Assembly (NCBI GenBank): GCA_963725065.1
Contig: CAVRXD010000023.1
Coordinates: 1 to 64,000 of the forward strand
DNA length: 64,000 nt
Origin: VAZQ01 sp963725065
GTDB lineage: Bacteria; Pseudomonadota; Alphaproteobacteria; Rhizobiales; Xanthobacteraceae
Direction: 5' to 3'
Numbering within the stretch: the first letter of the stretch is position 1; every line of letters begins with the position of its first letter. Position numbers and translations under genes: made by a program. Positions 28,131 through 36,527 of this stretch are shown in pieces. The notes beneath the pieces were generated by a model that was given only the letters and a program-made list of their open reading frames with translations, was not told the DNA's origin and made no database searches.

Positions 28131-28994
28131 TCAAGAACCTGCGTGGGCCTCGGACTGCACGACGTTCCGAAGAATTCCGATGCGGTCGATCTCGACTTCG
28201 ACGATGTCTCCATCCTTCATGTAAACCGGAGGGTCTCGACGATCCCCCACTCCGCCCGGTGTTCCTGTTGCGATGACGTCGCCGGGGTATAACGGCGTGA
28301 ATTTCGAGATGTAGGAAACAATTACGGGAACAGAGAAGATCAGATCGGAGATCGGAGCCTCCTGCATGACTTCACCATTGAGGCGCGTTGTTAAAGTAAG
28401 AGCGCCGAGGTCTGGGATCTCGTCCGGCGTGACCAGCGATGGACCGAATGCACCCGTGCTTGGGAAGTTCTTACCCGGCGTCCACTGCGCGGTGTGACGT
28501 TGCCAATCGCGCACGCTCACGTCGTTGTAGCAGGAGTATCCGGCAATATGTGCGCTCACATCTTGTTCGCTGATGTGACGCCCCCGACGACCTATCACAA
28601 CTGCCAGCTCCCCCTCATAGTCGAACGCTGTCGAGAAGCTTGGGCGCAGTACTGGGGTCTCATGCCCGACCTGAGTGTCAGCAAAGCGGGTAAAAATTGA
28701 AGGATACTTAGTCTCCGGTCGTTTCGTTTCGGTCCGATGGCTTATATAATTTAGCCCGACACATAAAATCTTCTGCGGATTTGGAATTACTGGCTCAAAA
28801 TTAACTTCTTCCACCTGAAAGGTTTGCGGGCCCTGCGTACTCGCAATCAGAAGCTCTTGGAGCGCACCAGCTGCTAGCACCGCCCGCAGGTCGGCATAGC
28901 GAGAAGCAAGACGGTTGCCGACGTCTAAAACGCGATCATTCTCGAGGATCCCATAGCTCCGGACGCCGTTTCGCTCAAACGTGACGACTTTCAT
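28131..28994 (-). CDS. fumarylacetoacetate hydrolase family protein
   Basis: The 287-residue product shows the FAH fold signatures: KILCVGLNYISHRTETKR, the metal-site motif DYEGELAVVIGRRGRHIS, and the C-terminal PGDVIATGTPGGVGDRRDPP. Members hydrolyse or decarboxylate beta-diketones and 2-oxo-enols in ring-cleavage pathways, or act as acylpyruvases, in the cytoplasm. The Glu and Asp ligands of the family appear to be present. Its place between a transporter and a hydantoinase/ketone-carboxylase pair suggests it acts on a downstream acid of the same pathway; that is inference. Confidence 0.85.
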   Translation of the reverse strand: MKVVTFERNGVRSYGILENDRVLDVGNRLASRYADLRAVLAAGALQELLIASTQGPQTFQVEEVNFEPVIPNPQKILCVGLNYISHRTETKRPETKYPSIFTRFADTQVGHETPVLRPSFSTAFDYEGELAVVIGRRGRHISEQDVSAHIAGYSCYNDVSVRDWQRHTAQWTPGKNFPSTGAFGPSLVTPDEIPDLGALTLTTRLNGEVMQEAPISDLIFSVPVIVSYISKFTPLYPGDVIATGTPGGVGDRRDPPVYMKDGDIVEVEIDRIGILRNVVQSEAHAGS

Positions 28995-29059
28995 TCGTCA
29001 ACACTCCCGAGATGATAATTGTTGCTATGAGGAGGCACCATTACTTGGCTTTTGCACAA

Positions 29060-30436
29060 TCACGGGGACAATTCCTCCAGAACGCGGCCCTTGGTCTCAA
29101 TCGCAAACAAAAGGCAGATGACGCCCCCAATCGCGAGGACAGCGCCGAAAACAACGAATACGTAGTTGATGCTATAATTTCCAACCACCCATCCGACCAG
29201 CAAGGGTCCGATAGACGACGCGATGCGCAGCCACGCGCTTCCGAAGCCCGCACCAACAGCGCGCAAGCGGGTGGGGTAGAGTTCTGCCGAATAGAGGTAG
29301 AGTGAGAACGTCACGGTTTGGATTATGGCATATGCCGCCGTGGCGAAGATGAGCACTTCCAGGGCAGATGTCGCTCCCAAAATTGCTAGGATCACCATTG
29401 GGACAGCGGCGAGGAAGAATGCCGACGTGTACCAAACCTTTCGGCCTACCTTGTCTATATAGAGAGCACAAAATAGCGCTGCGAGACATCCGAAGGCGCT
29501 TGTGGTGAAACCATAGGCAAGGCTCGTTTGAAGAGGTAGCTGAAAGATCTGGCGGTACAGGGTCGGCAACCAAGTGATCAAACCATTGGCGATCATGTAT
29601 GAGCAGACCCATAACGCGACGAGCATGATGGTGCGTGGACGATAAATTCCTCTAAAGAGTTCGCGTATGTCCGATCTTGTTTTGTCGAGGGGGCGGATGG
29701 CGGTACTTGGAGGCTCGAGTGTAGTTCCACGCCGGATAAGGCCATTTTCCATCCGAGCGACGATATCGCTCGCCTGCTGGGCACGACCGACCGTCAGCAA
29801 CCAACGCGGCGATTCCACCATGAACCATCGCATCGGAATTGTGAGAATGGCCGGCGCGAGGCCAACGATAAACATGGCCTGCCAGCCGTAGATAGGCACG
29901 AGAAAATAACCGATGAGCCCAGCTGAGAGCAGGCCAAATAGAAAGAGAACCTCGTAAAGGAGGAAGAAACGGCCGCGACGCTTGGCGCTTACGAATTCGT
30001 TCATGTAGGCGCTAGCGACTGGCACCTCCCCGCCGGTCCCAATTCCCTGAACGAATCGGAATGCCATCATCGAGGTTGCGTCCCACGCAAAGAGGCACGC
30101 CAGATCCATTGATGTAAAGACAACAACGGTGATTAGTAATACATTGAGCCGTCCGATACGTTCTGCGAGCCATCCGAAGAAAAGCGCCCCGAAGAATTGG
30201 CCCAGATACCCCGCAGAGAGAATTGCCCCGATCTGGCCTGGGGTAAGGTTCCATTCGCGCGCTAACACGGGCATCGCATAAGCAATGGCCAAGACCGTGT
30301 AGGCATCAAAAAACGTCGCGCTTCCGATAACGATGCGAGCGACAGTGAGTTCTCGAGAAATCGGCAGCCGTTCGAGTCTGGCAATGACGGATTCGACGCT
30401 AGGCACCGTATCAACGGTGACGGCATGCGCTACCAT
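29060..30436 (-). CDS. MFS transporter, sugar/aromatic-acid symporter type
   Basis: The 458-residue product has twelve predicted membrane segments. The loop-2/3 signature (GWLAERIGRLNVLLI) and the loop-8/9 version (ALYIDKVGRKVWYTSAFF) are both clear, and VESPRWLL after TM6 is typical of the sugar porter/AAHS-like group. It should import the organic substrate of the cluster by proton symport. ATG 30436 has GGAG at good spacing. It is preceded by the IclR gene and followed at 65 bases by the FAH-family gene, all on the minus strand. Confidence 0.86.
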   Translation of the reverse strand: MVAHAVTVDTVPSVESVIARLERLPISRELTVARIVIGSATFFDAYTVLAIAYAMPVLAREWNLTPGQIGAILSAGYLGQFFGALFFGWLAERIGRLNVLLITVVVFTSMDLACLFAWDATSMMAFRFVQGIGTGGEVPVASAYMNEFVSAKRRGRFFLLYEVLFLFGLLSAGLIGYFLVPIYGWQAMFIVGLAPAILTIPMRWFMVESPRWLLTVGRAQQASDIVARMENGLIRRGTTLEPPSTAIRPLDKTRSDIRELFRGIYRPRTIMLVALWVCSYMIANGLITWLPTLYRQIFQLPLQTSLAYGFTTSAFGCLAALFCALYIDKVGRKVWYTSAFFLAAVPMVILAILGATSALEVLIFATAAYAIIQTVTFSLYLYSAELYPTRLRAVGAGFGSAWLRIASSIGPLLVGWVVGNYSINYVFVVFGAVLAIGGVICLLFAIETKGRVLEELSP

Positions 30437-30465
30437 TGGGGGTACTCCGTTTCCGTGTCCCTATC

Positions 30466-30494
30466 GCAGACCTTTCGTGAGGTCTGCATTTTTT
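30466..30494 (+). terminator. hairpin with T-run between regulator and transporter
   Basis: A perfect 7-bp stem (GCAGACC / GGTCTGC) with an 8-base loop is followed by ATTTTTT on the plus strand. By form it is an intrinsic terminator for plus-strand transcription. All genes around it are on the minus strand, where it would instead lie in the leader of the transporter mRNA. Confidence 0.5.
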
Positions 30495-30586
30495 AAGCTT
30501 TGAGAGTGTCTCTAGTCGGTCTTGAGCTCTGCTGTCTGCATTTGTGTGAAAGGGCGGGCGGGATCTCCGCTTTTCTACTTATTTGA

Positions 30587-31426
30587 TTATCGCGCGGACT
30601 GGGTCACTGTATTTCCGGCGGCCGACAATGCATGCGCGATTTTTGCCGCTGATGTGGTCACCGGCCCGGCAGTGAGAGCTACAAATTCCTTGATCGACAT
30701 GCGGGGGGACGGTGCGGCAACGCTCAGGGCAGCGATGGCGTAGCCCTCCGCGCCTAAAATGGGAGCGGCCAACACGCGTAGCCCGGCGATGTATTCGGAG
30801 TCTGAAATTGCATACCCCGCCGCACGGGCTTCTCCGAGCTTCTCTTCAATTTCCTCCAGCGTAACAGGCGTATGATCGTTGACCTTAACTCGGCGGGTCA
30901 AACCGAGAATTCTCCGTGTTTCAGCACGTGGGAGAAAGGCGAGAATGCTGTGACCGATAGCAGTACAATAAGCAGGGAGGCGGCTGCCCACCCTTATGTC
31001 CACTCCTAAGCGAGCCTGCCCCTCTTGATAGCGCTCGATATAGACGACCTCGTCGCGATCCAGAATGCCTACGCTCGCGGCTTCACGCACCTCGCCGACG
31101 AGGGTACGCAGCTCCGGCTGCGCGATCGTCCGAAGGTCCATGCGGGCGATCGCGTTAAAGCCTAGGTCGAGGGGCTTCAGAGTTAGACGGTATTGTTTCG
31201 TTTCTAGAAAGCGCTCTAGATAGCCCAGCATGACGAGCGTTTCGAGCAGACGAAACGCCGTACCATTGTCTAAGCCGGCGCGGCGAGCAACCTCGCTGAG
31301 TTTCAGCTCAGGCTCTTCGGCAGTAAATGCTTGAAGGACGCGGAACCCCTTCGCCAGGGACTGGACCGTGTTCTTTGGATTGAGGTCGCCAGGCCGCGAC
31401 TTCGGCTCGTTTAACTTTTCAGGCAT
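30587..31426 (-). CDS. IclR-family transcriptional regulator
   Basis: The 279-residue product has the N-terminal winged helix (SLAKGFRVLQAFTAEEPELK, LSEVARRAGLDNGTAFRLLE) and the GAF-like effector domain (SVGILDRDEVVYIERYQEG, YCTAIGHSILAFLPRAE), complete and of normal length. Such proteins sense aromatic or other small acids and bind palindromic operators. GTTCG-N5-CGAAC palindromes lie 24 and 54 bases upstream of its start. It probably controls itself and the transporter/enzyme genes that follow on the same strand. Confidence 0.9.
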   Translation of the reverse strand: MPEKLNEPKSRPGDLNPKNTVQSLAKGFRVLQAFTAEEPELKLSEVARRAGLDNGTAFRLLETLVMLGYLERFLETKQYRLTLKPLDLGFNAIARMDLRTIAQPELRTLVGEVREAASVGILDRDEVVYIERYQEGQARLGVDIRVGSRLPAYCTAIGHSILAFLPRAETRRILGLTRRVKVNDHTPVTLEEIEEKLGEARAAGYAISDSEYIAGLRVLAAPILGAEGYAIAALSVAAPSPRMSIKEFVALTAGPVTTSAAKIAHALSAAGNTVTQSAR

Positions 31427-31429
31427 TGA

Positions 31430-31804
31430 TCACTTCATTTTATCGAGACGTTCGGTAAGCGAACAATTGTTCTCAAATAGTTCGGATAGCGAACATCTAT
31501 TCAGCTCCTGCGGACCGTTGTCAATCCCACCACGGAAAGAAAACGACTCCGGGTTCTGCGTAATTGCGTGGAACCCTAGTTCTAGCGGCTTAAGCGTCAG
31601 TCGGAACTGTTTGCTCTGCGGGATTCTCTCGATGTAGCCGAGCACTACCAGCGTCTGAACAAGGTGGAAGGCAGTAGCACTGTCGATGTCCGCTCGGTTA
31701 GCGATTTGCCCTAACGTTAGGGCGCATTCTGATGCCGTAAACGCATGCAGGACGCGGAAGCCGTGCACTAACGCCTCGGAGATGGGTCGCGAACTAGGCT
31801 TCAT
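31430..31804 (-). CDS. truncated IclR-type protein, DNA-binding domain only
   Basis: The 124-residue product matches the winged-helix domain of its neighbour (ALVHGFRVLHAFTASE, RADIDSATAFHLVQTLVVLG, and QFRLTLKPLELGFHAI). It then lacks the whole effector domain. Its last residues (SELFENNCSLTERLDKMK) are encoded by the operator region of the next gene. The stop TGA lies 3 bases before the neighbour's start codon. ATG 31804 has no clear ribosome-binding site, and palindromes begin 3 bases upstream, so the mRNA may be leaderless or nearly so. It could be a dead duplicate or a small competing DNA-binding protein. Confidence 0.6.
   Translation of the reverse strand: MKPSSRPISEALVHGFRVLHAFTASECALTLGQIANRADIDSATAFHLVQTLVVLGYIERIPQSKQFRLTLKPLELGFHAITQNPESFSFRGGIDNGPQELNRCSLSELFENNCSLTERLDKMK
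31450..31494. promoter_or_regulatory. two GTTCG-N5-CGAAC palindromes (putative IclR operator)
   Basis: GTTCGGTAAGCGAAC (31450-31464) and GTTCGGATAGCGAAC (31480-31494) lie 30 bases apart, centre to centre, with an extra GAACAATTGTTC palindrome overlapping the first. The form matches the GTTCG...CGAAC-like boxes known for PcaR/PcaU-type IclR regulators. They sit directly upstream of the full-length IclR gene and inside the end of the truncated one. Confidence 0.65.
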
Positions 31805-31806
31805 TT

Positions 31807-31840
31807 GTTCGGAATGCGAATAATTATTCGTGATCCGAAC
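31807..31840. promoter_or_regulatory. two further IclR-type boxes before the truncated IclR gene
   Basis: GTTCGGAATGCGAAT (31807-31821) and ATTCGTGATCCGAAC (31826-31840) are each half-degenerate versions of the GTTCG-N5-CGAAC box and together form a larger inverted repeat around AATTATT. They lie immediately upstream of ATG 31804, where binding would block initiation. Confidence 0.6.
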
Positions 31841-31866
31841 TCTACTCGAAGATTTATCGGTGTCAA
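31839..31866 (-). promoter_or_regulatory. putative sigma-70 promoter of the regulator genes
   Basis: On the minus strand TTGACA (31866-31861) is a perfect -35 box; 16 bases on, TAGAGT (31844-31839) is a fair -10 box. A start site would fall inside the palindromes at 31807-31840, which fits repression by steric block and a very short leader before ATG 31804. Confidence 0.45.
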
Positions 31867-32139
31867 TGCATTTTTTGCGGTGCAAAAGGAGTTGGCGCGC
31901 GTGCGCGATAGCTCACGTGCCTATGCGAAGAGCTTGAGGAACTAGCGCGTCGCTTGACTTAGGTTCGCTCAGGGAGTTTGCCACTGACAGCCAATCGACT
32001 TCTGACCCGTGGCAACCTGTGGCAGATCACGTCGATTATGAAGTCTTTCAGAGTTCCGCTCCGATCCTCGCGCCGTCCAGCACGTATGCCCTCATCGCAT
32101 CGGAGCCGGTCGTCTGCGGACTTCATTGGGCGCTCGTCG

Positions 32140-32300
32140 TCTGGCGCAAGAGGGCATGGCGGTTGCGCATCGTGAGGCGTTCCGATGCTGTCGGCCTCGA
32201 GGTCTTGCCCAAACACTGGATCGTGGAAACAAACGTTAGCGTGGCTCAGCCGCAATCGCGCTTTGCTCGTGACTTGGAACGCTACCCCACACCGTCGAAG
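32140..32300 (+). pseudogene. IS5-family transposase C-terminal relic, several frameshifts
   Basis: One frame gives WRLRIVRRSDAVGLEVLPKH followed by WIVE. The next gives TLAWLSRNRAL, and a third FARDLERY. Joined, these are the WxVERTxAWLxRNRRLxRDFER region at the end of IS5-type transposases. At least two shifts interrupt it. The rest of 31867-32398 holds nothing else I can support. Confidence 0.55.
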
Positions 32301-32398
32301 GATTTGTTCGCCTCGAAACGATCCGCATCAAGCTCAGGCGGCTCGCTGCAAACACCTCGTCACGAATCTGCACTTCCCGGATGGGCAGCTTTTTACAC

Positions 32399-32779
32399 TC
32401 AAATATGTAAGCGATCAAAAGATTCGATGATCGGCCGCAACTTCGCGACCAACGCAGCCCGAATATCCGGTGTTAAGCCAAGTTCAGGTTCCGCACTCGC
32501 CAGAAGGCGCAGAAGCCTGTCGATATTCCACAGGCCTGTCTCCGCATCGCGCCCATACGCGCGAAGGAAGGCGTTGATATCCTGCCGTTGTGCCCGCGCG
32601 GCATCATCGTAAAGGTATTCGCCAATGTCTTCTTCAAAATCGGTAAGCCTCAACGTGACATGCTGGCGGCCGCAAGAGCATCGTCCGCCTTCCAAAGATA
32701 CGTGCCTCAGCGAAAGCGAGCACCAGAGGTCTTGCAGCTGCTCAGCCTCAAGCAAATCACGCTTACTCGCCAGCATCAT
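32399..32779 (-). CDS. hypothetical protein, acidic helical
   Basis: The 126-residue product starts MMLASKRDLLEAEQLQDLW and contains GGRCSCGRQHVTLRL, a short Cys/His cluster, then long helices (FEEDIGEYLYDDAARAQRQD; LLRLLASAEPELGLTPDIRA). The sequence looks genuinely coding, but I cannot assign a family. ATG 32779 is preferred over TTG 32815 as start; AAGGA lies about 12 bases upstream. Confidence 0.5.
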   Translation of the reverse strand: MMLASKRDLLEAEQLQDLWCSLSLRHVSLEGGRCSCGRQHVTLRLTDFEEDIGEYLYDDAARAQRQDINAFLRAYGRDAETGLWNIDRLLRLLASAEPELGLTPDIRAALVAKLRPIIESFDRLHI

Positions 32780-32938
32780 ACTATCCCGTTTCCTTGATGG
32801 CCCATCTAATGGCAACCAAGCAGCTCCTCCTCGTCGCTCAACTCCTTGCGGAGGGCCAGCACACTATTAATGCCTTGGCTGCTTGTCTGTCTAGCTAAAG
32901 GTCCGGTTGCTCTCGTACCCCATTTAAAGTTCGGCGGA

Positions 32939-33206
32939 TCATTGTGCTGATTGCCCATGTACGAGATTTCGCGTGATGCTGCTGGTGCGTTCCCTTAGGT
33001 AGCGCTGCTGATGATCCTCGAGACGGAATTCCTTTTCCGTAATCGTCCCCTTCTCCCCCGCGGACGCAACCGGGGGCGCGGTCGGACAGTCCGACCTCAA
33101 CGCGCTTAGGACCCCACTTCTCCAACGCCTGTGTCCAGCGCCGCTTCTCCGCGGGCTCATGGCTCCACTTGTCGTATTGCTTGTACGGAAAGCGACGCTT
33201 CCACAT
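32939..33206 (-). pseudogene. frameshifted hypothetical protein
   Basis: ATG 33206 starts a protein-like frame (MWKRRFPYKQYDKWSHEPAE, RRWTQALEKWGPKRVEVGLS). After about 43 codons the plausible continuation moves to another frame (ASAGEKGTITEKEFRLEDHQ, then QRYLRERTSSITR). A small deletion in the GC-rich stretch near 33070 would explain this. The family is not recognised. Confidence 0.35.
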
Positions 33207-33427
33207 GTGGCTCTCTAACTGTCGCCGCCAATGACATAGAACGGCCTAGGACACCAAGCGTGGCTATCCTTTCCGATATTTAATTCGCTCGCCACTTCGT
33301 CGTAATGAGATGGAAGCCATTCTGACAATCGTTGGGTCTGCACGAAGCCGGCACATGTCGACGTGCATCGCGGCTGATAGAGATTGGATAACGAAGAAAA
33401 ATTAGAAGGCGACGCATTCTATCTGAT

Positions 33428-33470
33428 CGCCCCGCTCGGCGACTAAATTGCTGGGCGGGGTTTTTTTGGA
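33428..33470 (+). terminator. rho-independent terminator
   Basis: CCCCGC and GCGGGG form a stem around an 18-20 base loop, followed by seven T. It points along the plus strand. No intact plus-strand gene precedes it, so it may be a survivor of a lost gene or small RNA. Confidence 0.55.
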
Positions 33471-33547
33471 GAAGCGGAAGATACCACTCTACAGGCGGAG
33501 TGTTTTGGGACGCGAATTCCGCATCACTCAGTGAGCAAGTCAGCCAT

Positions 33548-33846
33548 GATTTACAAGGGCATTGAGTTTGCTATTCGCGCTCAAGGAGCTGCCGCCTGCC
33601 CTCCAATTGCTGCAGAAGCACGCGGACGCTGCGCGGCAGATCGCTAGCAATTGGCTTTCCGATGTGGATACGGGAAAGCGCAAAGATGACTGGGACCAAT
33701 TGACCGACGGTATCGTGGACGCAGTCAGCGAGCTAACGCTAGACGGGGAGGCCAGCTCGTCGTTCGTTTATGGTAGCGATCAGGTTGAGATGACGTTGGC
33801 ATGGAAATCGGACATGCCGCAGAGAACAAGGAGGTGGACTTCTAGA
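33548..33846 (+). pseudogene. joined fragments of small hypothetical genes
   Basis: ATG 33548 begins MIYKGIEFAIRAQG, like the start of a short Bradyrhizobium protein. From about 33580 another frame gives ALKELPPALQLLQKHADAAR and NWLSDVDTGKRKDDWDQLTD, coding-like helices of unknown family. This ends as the antisense carboxylesterase tail begins. Neither part has both ends. Confidence 0.35.
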
Positions 33847-35562
33847 TCGCGCGGATCGGGCAAGACAAGATCGTCTTCCCGGCCTGCGTACCAAACCGTC
33901 ATCGCTCGTCCTGCCGTCTCCAATGGCCGGCCGCAGCCGGTCTTGCGCTACCCTCGGACCCTTCCATCCCGCGGCAAAGGCATCCCAGAACGTGTAGTAT
34001 TTTTGGTTGGGGATCGGACCGCGCTCTATCGTCTTGCCCAAATACAGCACGGAGCTGGTCTTCGGATCGAACGCCGGCCATTCCGGCAGGCCGGCGCCGT
34101 TTGGGTCGCCGGTGGTAGCGAAATTCACCCAGTAGCGGGACAGGGTGCGGGCAAAGTCGCGATCCTCTTGGGTCCACGCCCATTCATGCGGAACGAAATT
34201 GCCGAACACGTAAGCGAGCTCGGCTCCATGATAGGAGCCTAGGTCCTTGCCGAGATTTTCGACATAGTGTTCTTCCGGCGGCGTCGGCGGCGAATGCTGG
34301 AAGTAATAGAAGAACAGCTTGGATTGACCGGTGCGGGCCTGCGCTTTCGCCCACTGCAGATTGGGCCAGCTGATCCGCATGTCGCGCACGGCCGCCGCAC
34401 TGGCCTTGGCGGCCTGAGCATCGTCATTCGCGGCGTAAACGCGTAGGAATTCATCGGCAAACGGCCCGAGCGTCTGGCGCGCATCGTCGCGAAACGACTG
34501 CAGCGTCTTCATGGTCGGAAAGTTTGAGCCCTCGTCGGAATTCGAGCCGAGCAGCAGCGGCACGTCGTTCTGCCGATGTTCGGCAAAGATCTGATCCGTC
34601 GTACCAGGCATCACATAGCCGTCGTTGATCGGCACGGACGACTGGAACCGATTGGAAGATGGGATTGCGAGAATCTCCCATGGGGTCTTCTGCCGCATCT
34701 CTGCGAGGCTGGTCACTTTGAGCGCCGCCATCAGCTTGGTGCCAGAAGCTTCCGCCTCTGGAAGCGTCTGCAACGTGCGGCCAAGCGGTGAGCCCGCGAC
34801 TGGCGCGGCAAATGCGCCGCCGCTTTCCCCGATCGCGCGCTGAAAAAGCCCCTTTGCCAGTGGCGACGCCATCAGGAATGTTGTGCTGCTCGATCCCGCG
34901 GACTGGCCGAAGATGGTGACATTGCCGGGATCGCCGCCGAAAGCGGCGATGTTCTGCTTCACCCATTGCAGGGCCGCGATCTGATCGAGCAAGCCATAGT
35001 TGCCTGAGACGTGATGGTCCGATTCTTTCGACAAATCTGGTGAAGCCAGGAAACCGAACTTCCACACCCGATAGTTGATCGAGACCAGCACGACGCCTTT
35101 CTTAGCGAACTCAGCGCCGTCGTAGATTTCGCCAGCAGCCGAGCCGCCGACAAACCCGCCGCCGGGAATCCACACCATCACTGGCCGCTTGTCGCCGGCT
35201 GGGGCCGTGGTCCAGACGTTGAGATACAGGCAATCCTCGCTGCGCGGCTCGATCGGGTTGAAGAACAGCCGCGTGAAGAAAGAATGGCCGCCGAGCGGGT
35301 CGGGCTGTACGCAGATCGGGCTGAAATGGTCCGCAACCAGTATGCCGCTCCAGGGCGCCACAGACTGCGGTGCGCGCCAGCGCAGATCACCGACCGGCGG
35401 CTTCGCGTAGGGAATGCCCTTGTAGGTTTGAACGCCGCCGCCCGCCACGCCGGAGACAAGTCCACCGGAGACCTGGATCGGATCGGCTTGCGCGGGAAGG
35501 TCCCCCGCGTTCAGGCCTATCACCAGACTGGAGAGCAGAAGCGCGCGGGGCCACAGTGCCAT
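33739..35562 (-). CDS. type B carboxylesterase, secreted
   Basis: The 607-residue product has a signal peptide (ALLLSSLVIGLNAGDLPAQA) and the carboxylesterase/lipase pattern: YKGIPYAKPPVGDLRWRAPQ, SEDCLYLNVWT, the oxyanion-hole PGGGF, the nucleophile motif IFGQSAGSSS, and the His region YHGAEL. It hydrolyses carboxylic esters in the periplasm or outside. The GGGGAGGAT ribosome-binding site before ATG 35562 is excellent. Family similarity ends around GWKGPRVAQDRL; the last 60 or so residues are Arg/Ser-rich and not family-like. The native stop was probably lost at a junction near 33900. Confidence 0.88.
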   Translation of the reverse strand: MALWPRALLLSSLVIGLNAGDLPAQADPIQVSGGLVSGVAGGGVQTYKGIPYAKPPVGDLRWRAPQSVAPWSGILVADHFSPICVQPDPLGGHSFFTRLFFNPIEPRSEDCLYLNVWTTAPAGDKRPVMVWIPGGGFVGGSAAGEIYDGAEFAKKGVVLVSINYRVWKFGFLASPDLSKESDHHVSGNYGLLDQIAALQWVKQNIAAFGGDPGNVTIFGQSAGSSSTTFLMASPLAKGLFQRAIGESGGAFAAPVAGSPLGRTLQTLPEAEASGTKLMAALKVTSLAEMRQKTPWEILAIPSSNRFQSSVPINDGYVMPGTTDQIFAEHRQNDVPLLLGSNSDEGSNFPTMKTLQSFRDDARQTLGPFADEFLRVYAANDDAQAAKASAAAVRDMRISWPNLQWAKAQARTGQSKLFFYYFQHSPPTPPEEHYVENLGKDLGSYHGAELAYVFGNFVPHEWAWTQEDRDFARTLSRYWVNFATTGDPNGAGLPEWPAFDPKTSSVLYLGKTIERGPIPNQKYYTFWDAFAAGWKGPRVAQDRLRPAIGDGRTSDDGLVRRPGRRSCLARSARSRSPPPCSLRHVRFPCQRHLNLIATINERRAGLPV

Positions 35563-35831
35563 TCGTATCCTCCCCTTTTATCGGCTCTGAATGAATGTTC
35601 ATCGCTCAACGATAGCACACGGGCGCTTGCATCCGATACCGCGGCTGCGGCCCGGCCGCTGGAGGTAACACCGAGCGCATCCACCGGCTTGCTTTCCGCC
35701 GGCGATGCCGGTCATTTAGAAGCCGTAGCCGGTGCGTCGCTCGCCGAGGATCGTGCCGTTCAGCCAAAACCGCGCGGTTGAACAGCTCCGATTAGGAAAA
35801 AGGCGGCCGAATCCATCCGAAGGATGAAGAC

Positions 35832-36527
35832 ATGAAGATTGGCATCATCGGCGCAGGCCAAATTGGCGGCACGCTGGCGCGTCGCCTTACAGAACTGGGA
35901 CACAAGGTTTCTGTAGCAAACTCGCGAGGTCCCGAAACGCTATCCGATTTGGCCGCCCAAACCGGCGCGACCGCTGTCTCGGCCCCCGAAGCCGTTCGCG
36001 GAGTGGATCTTATCGTGGTTACCATTCCTCAAAACAATGTTCCCAACCTCCCCGCCGGTTTATTCGCCGATACGTCGGACCGGGTCGTCATCGTCGATAC
36101 CGGCAACTACTACCCACGCCAGCGCGACGGCCGCATCGAGGCGATCGAAGCGGGCATCCCGGAGAGCCGGTGGGTCGAGCAGCAGCTTGGCCGGCCAGTG
36201 ATCAAAGCGTTCAATAACATTTACGCCCGACATCTTCTCGAATTGGGCCGGCCTGCAGGCGCGCCCGGGCGTATCGCCTTGCCGGTTGCAGGCGATGACG
36301 ACGTAGCCAAGGCCGTCGTTCTGAAGCTCGTGGAAGAATTGGGCTTTGATGGCGTCGACGCCGGCGGACTAGACGAGTCCTGGCGGCAGCAGCCCGGTAC
36401 GCCGGTTTACACCAAGGACTTCGACGTCGACGGTGTGCGGCGCGGCCTGAACGAAGCGAACGAAGACCGCACTCCGGAATGGAGTGGCACCTCGAACAGC
36501 CCCGGTAGCTTCACCGCTCCTGCTTGA
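35832..36527 (+). CDS. NADPH-dependent F420-reductase-like oxidoreductase
   Basis: The 231-residue product begins with the dinucleotide-binding motif GIIGAGQIGGTLARRL and continues with VTIPQNNVPNLP and the conserved VIKAFNNIYARHLLE of the NADP oxidoreductase, coenzyme-F420-dependent-like (COG2085) family. In bacteria without F420 such proteins are NADPH-binding reductases of unknown substrate. AAGGATGAAG precedes ATG 35832. It lies alone between a divergent esterase gene and IS remnants. Confidence 0.82.
   Translation: MKIGIIGAGQIGGTLARRLTELGHKVSVANSRGPETLSDLAAQTGATAVSAPEAVRGVDLIVVTIPQNNVPNLPAGLFADTSDRVVIVDTGNYYPRQRDGRIEAIEAGIPESRWVEQQLGRPVIKAFNNIYARHLLELGRPAGAPGRIALPVAGDDDVAKAVVLKLVEELGFDGVDAGGLDESWRQQPGTPVYTKDFDVDGVRRGLNEANEDRTPEWSGTSNSPGSFTAPA

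Noticed and set aside
33562..34242. 226-codon plus-strand frame as a full gene
   Set aside because: Only the first 80 codons look coding; the rest is antisense to the carboxylesterase.
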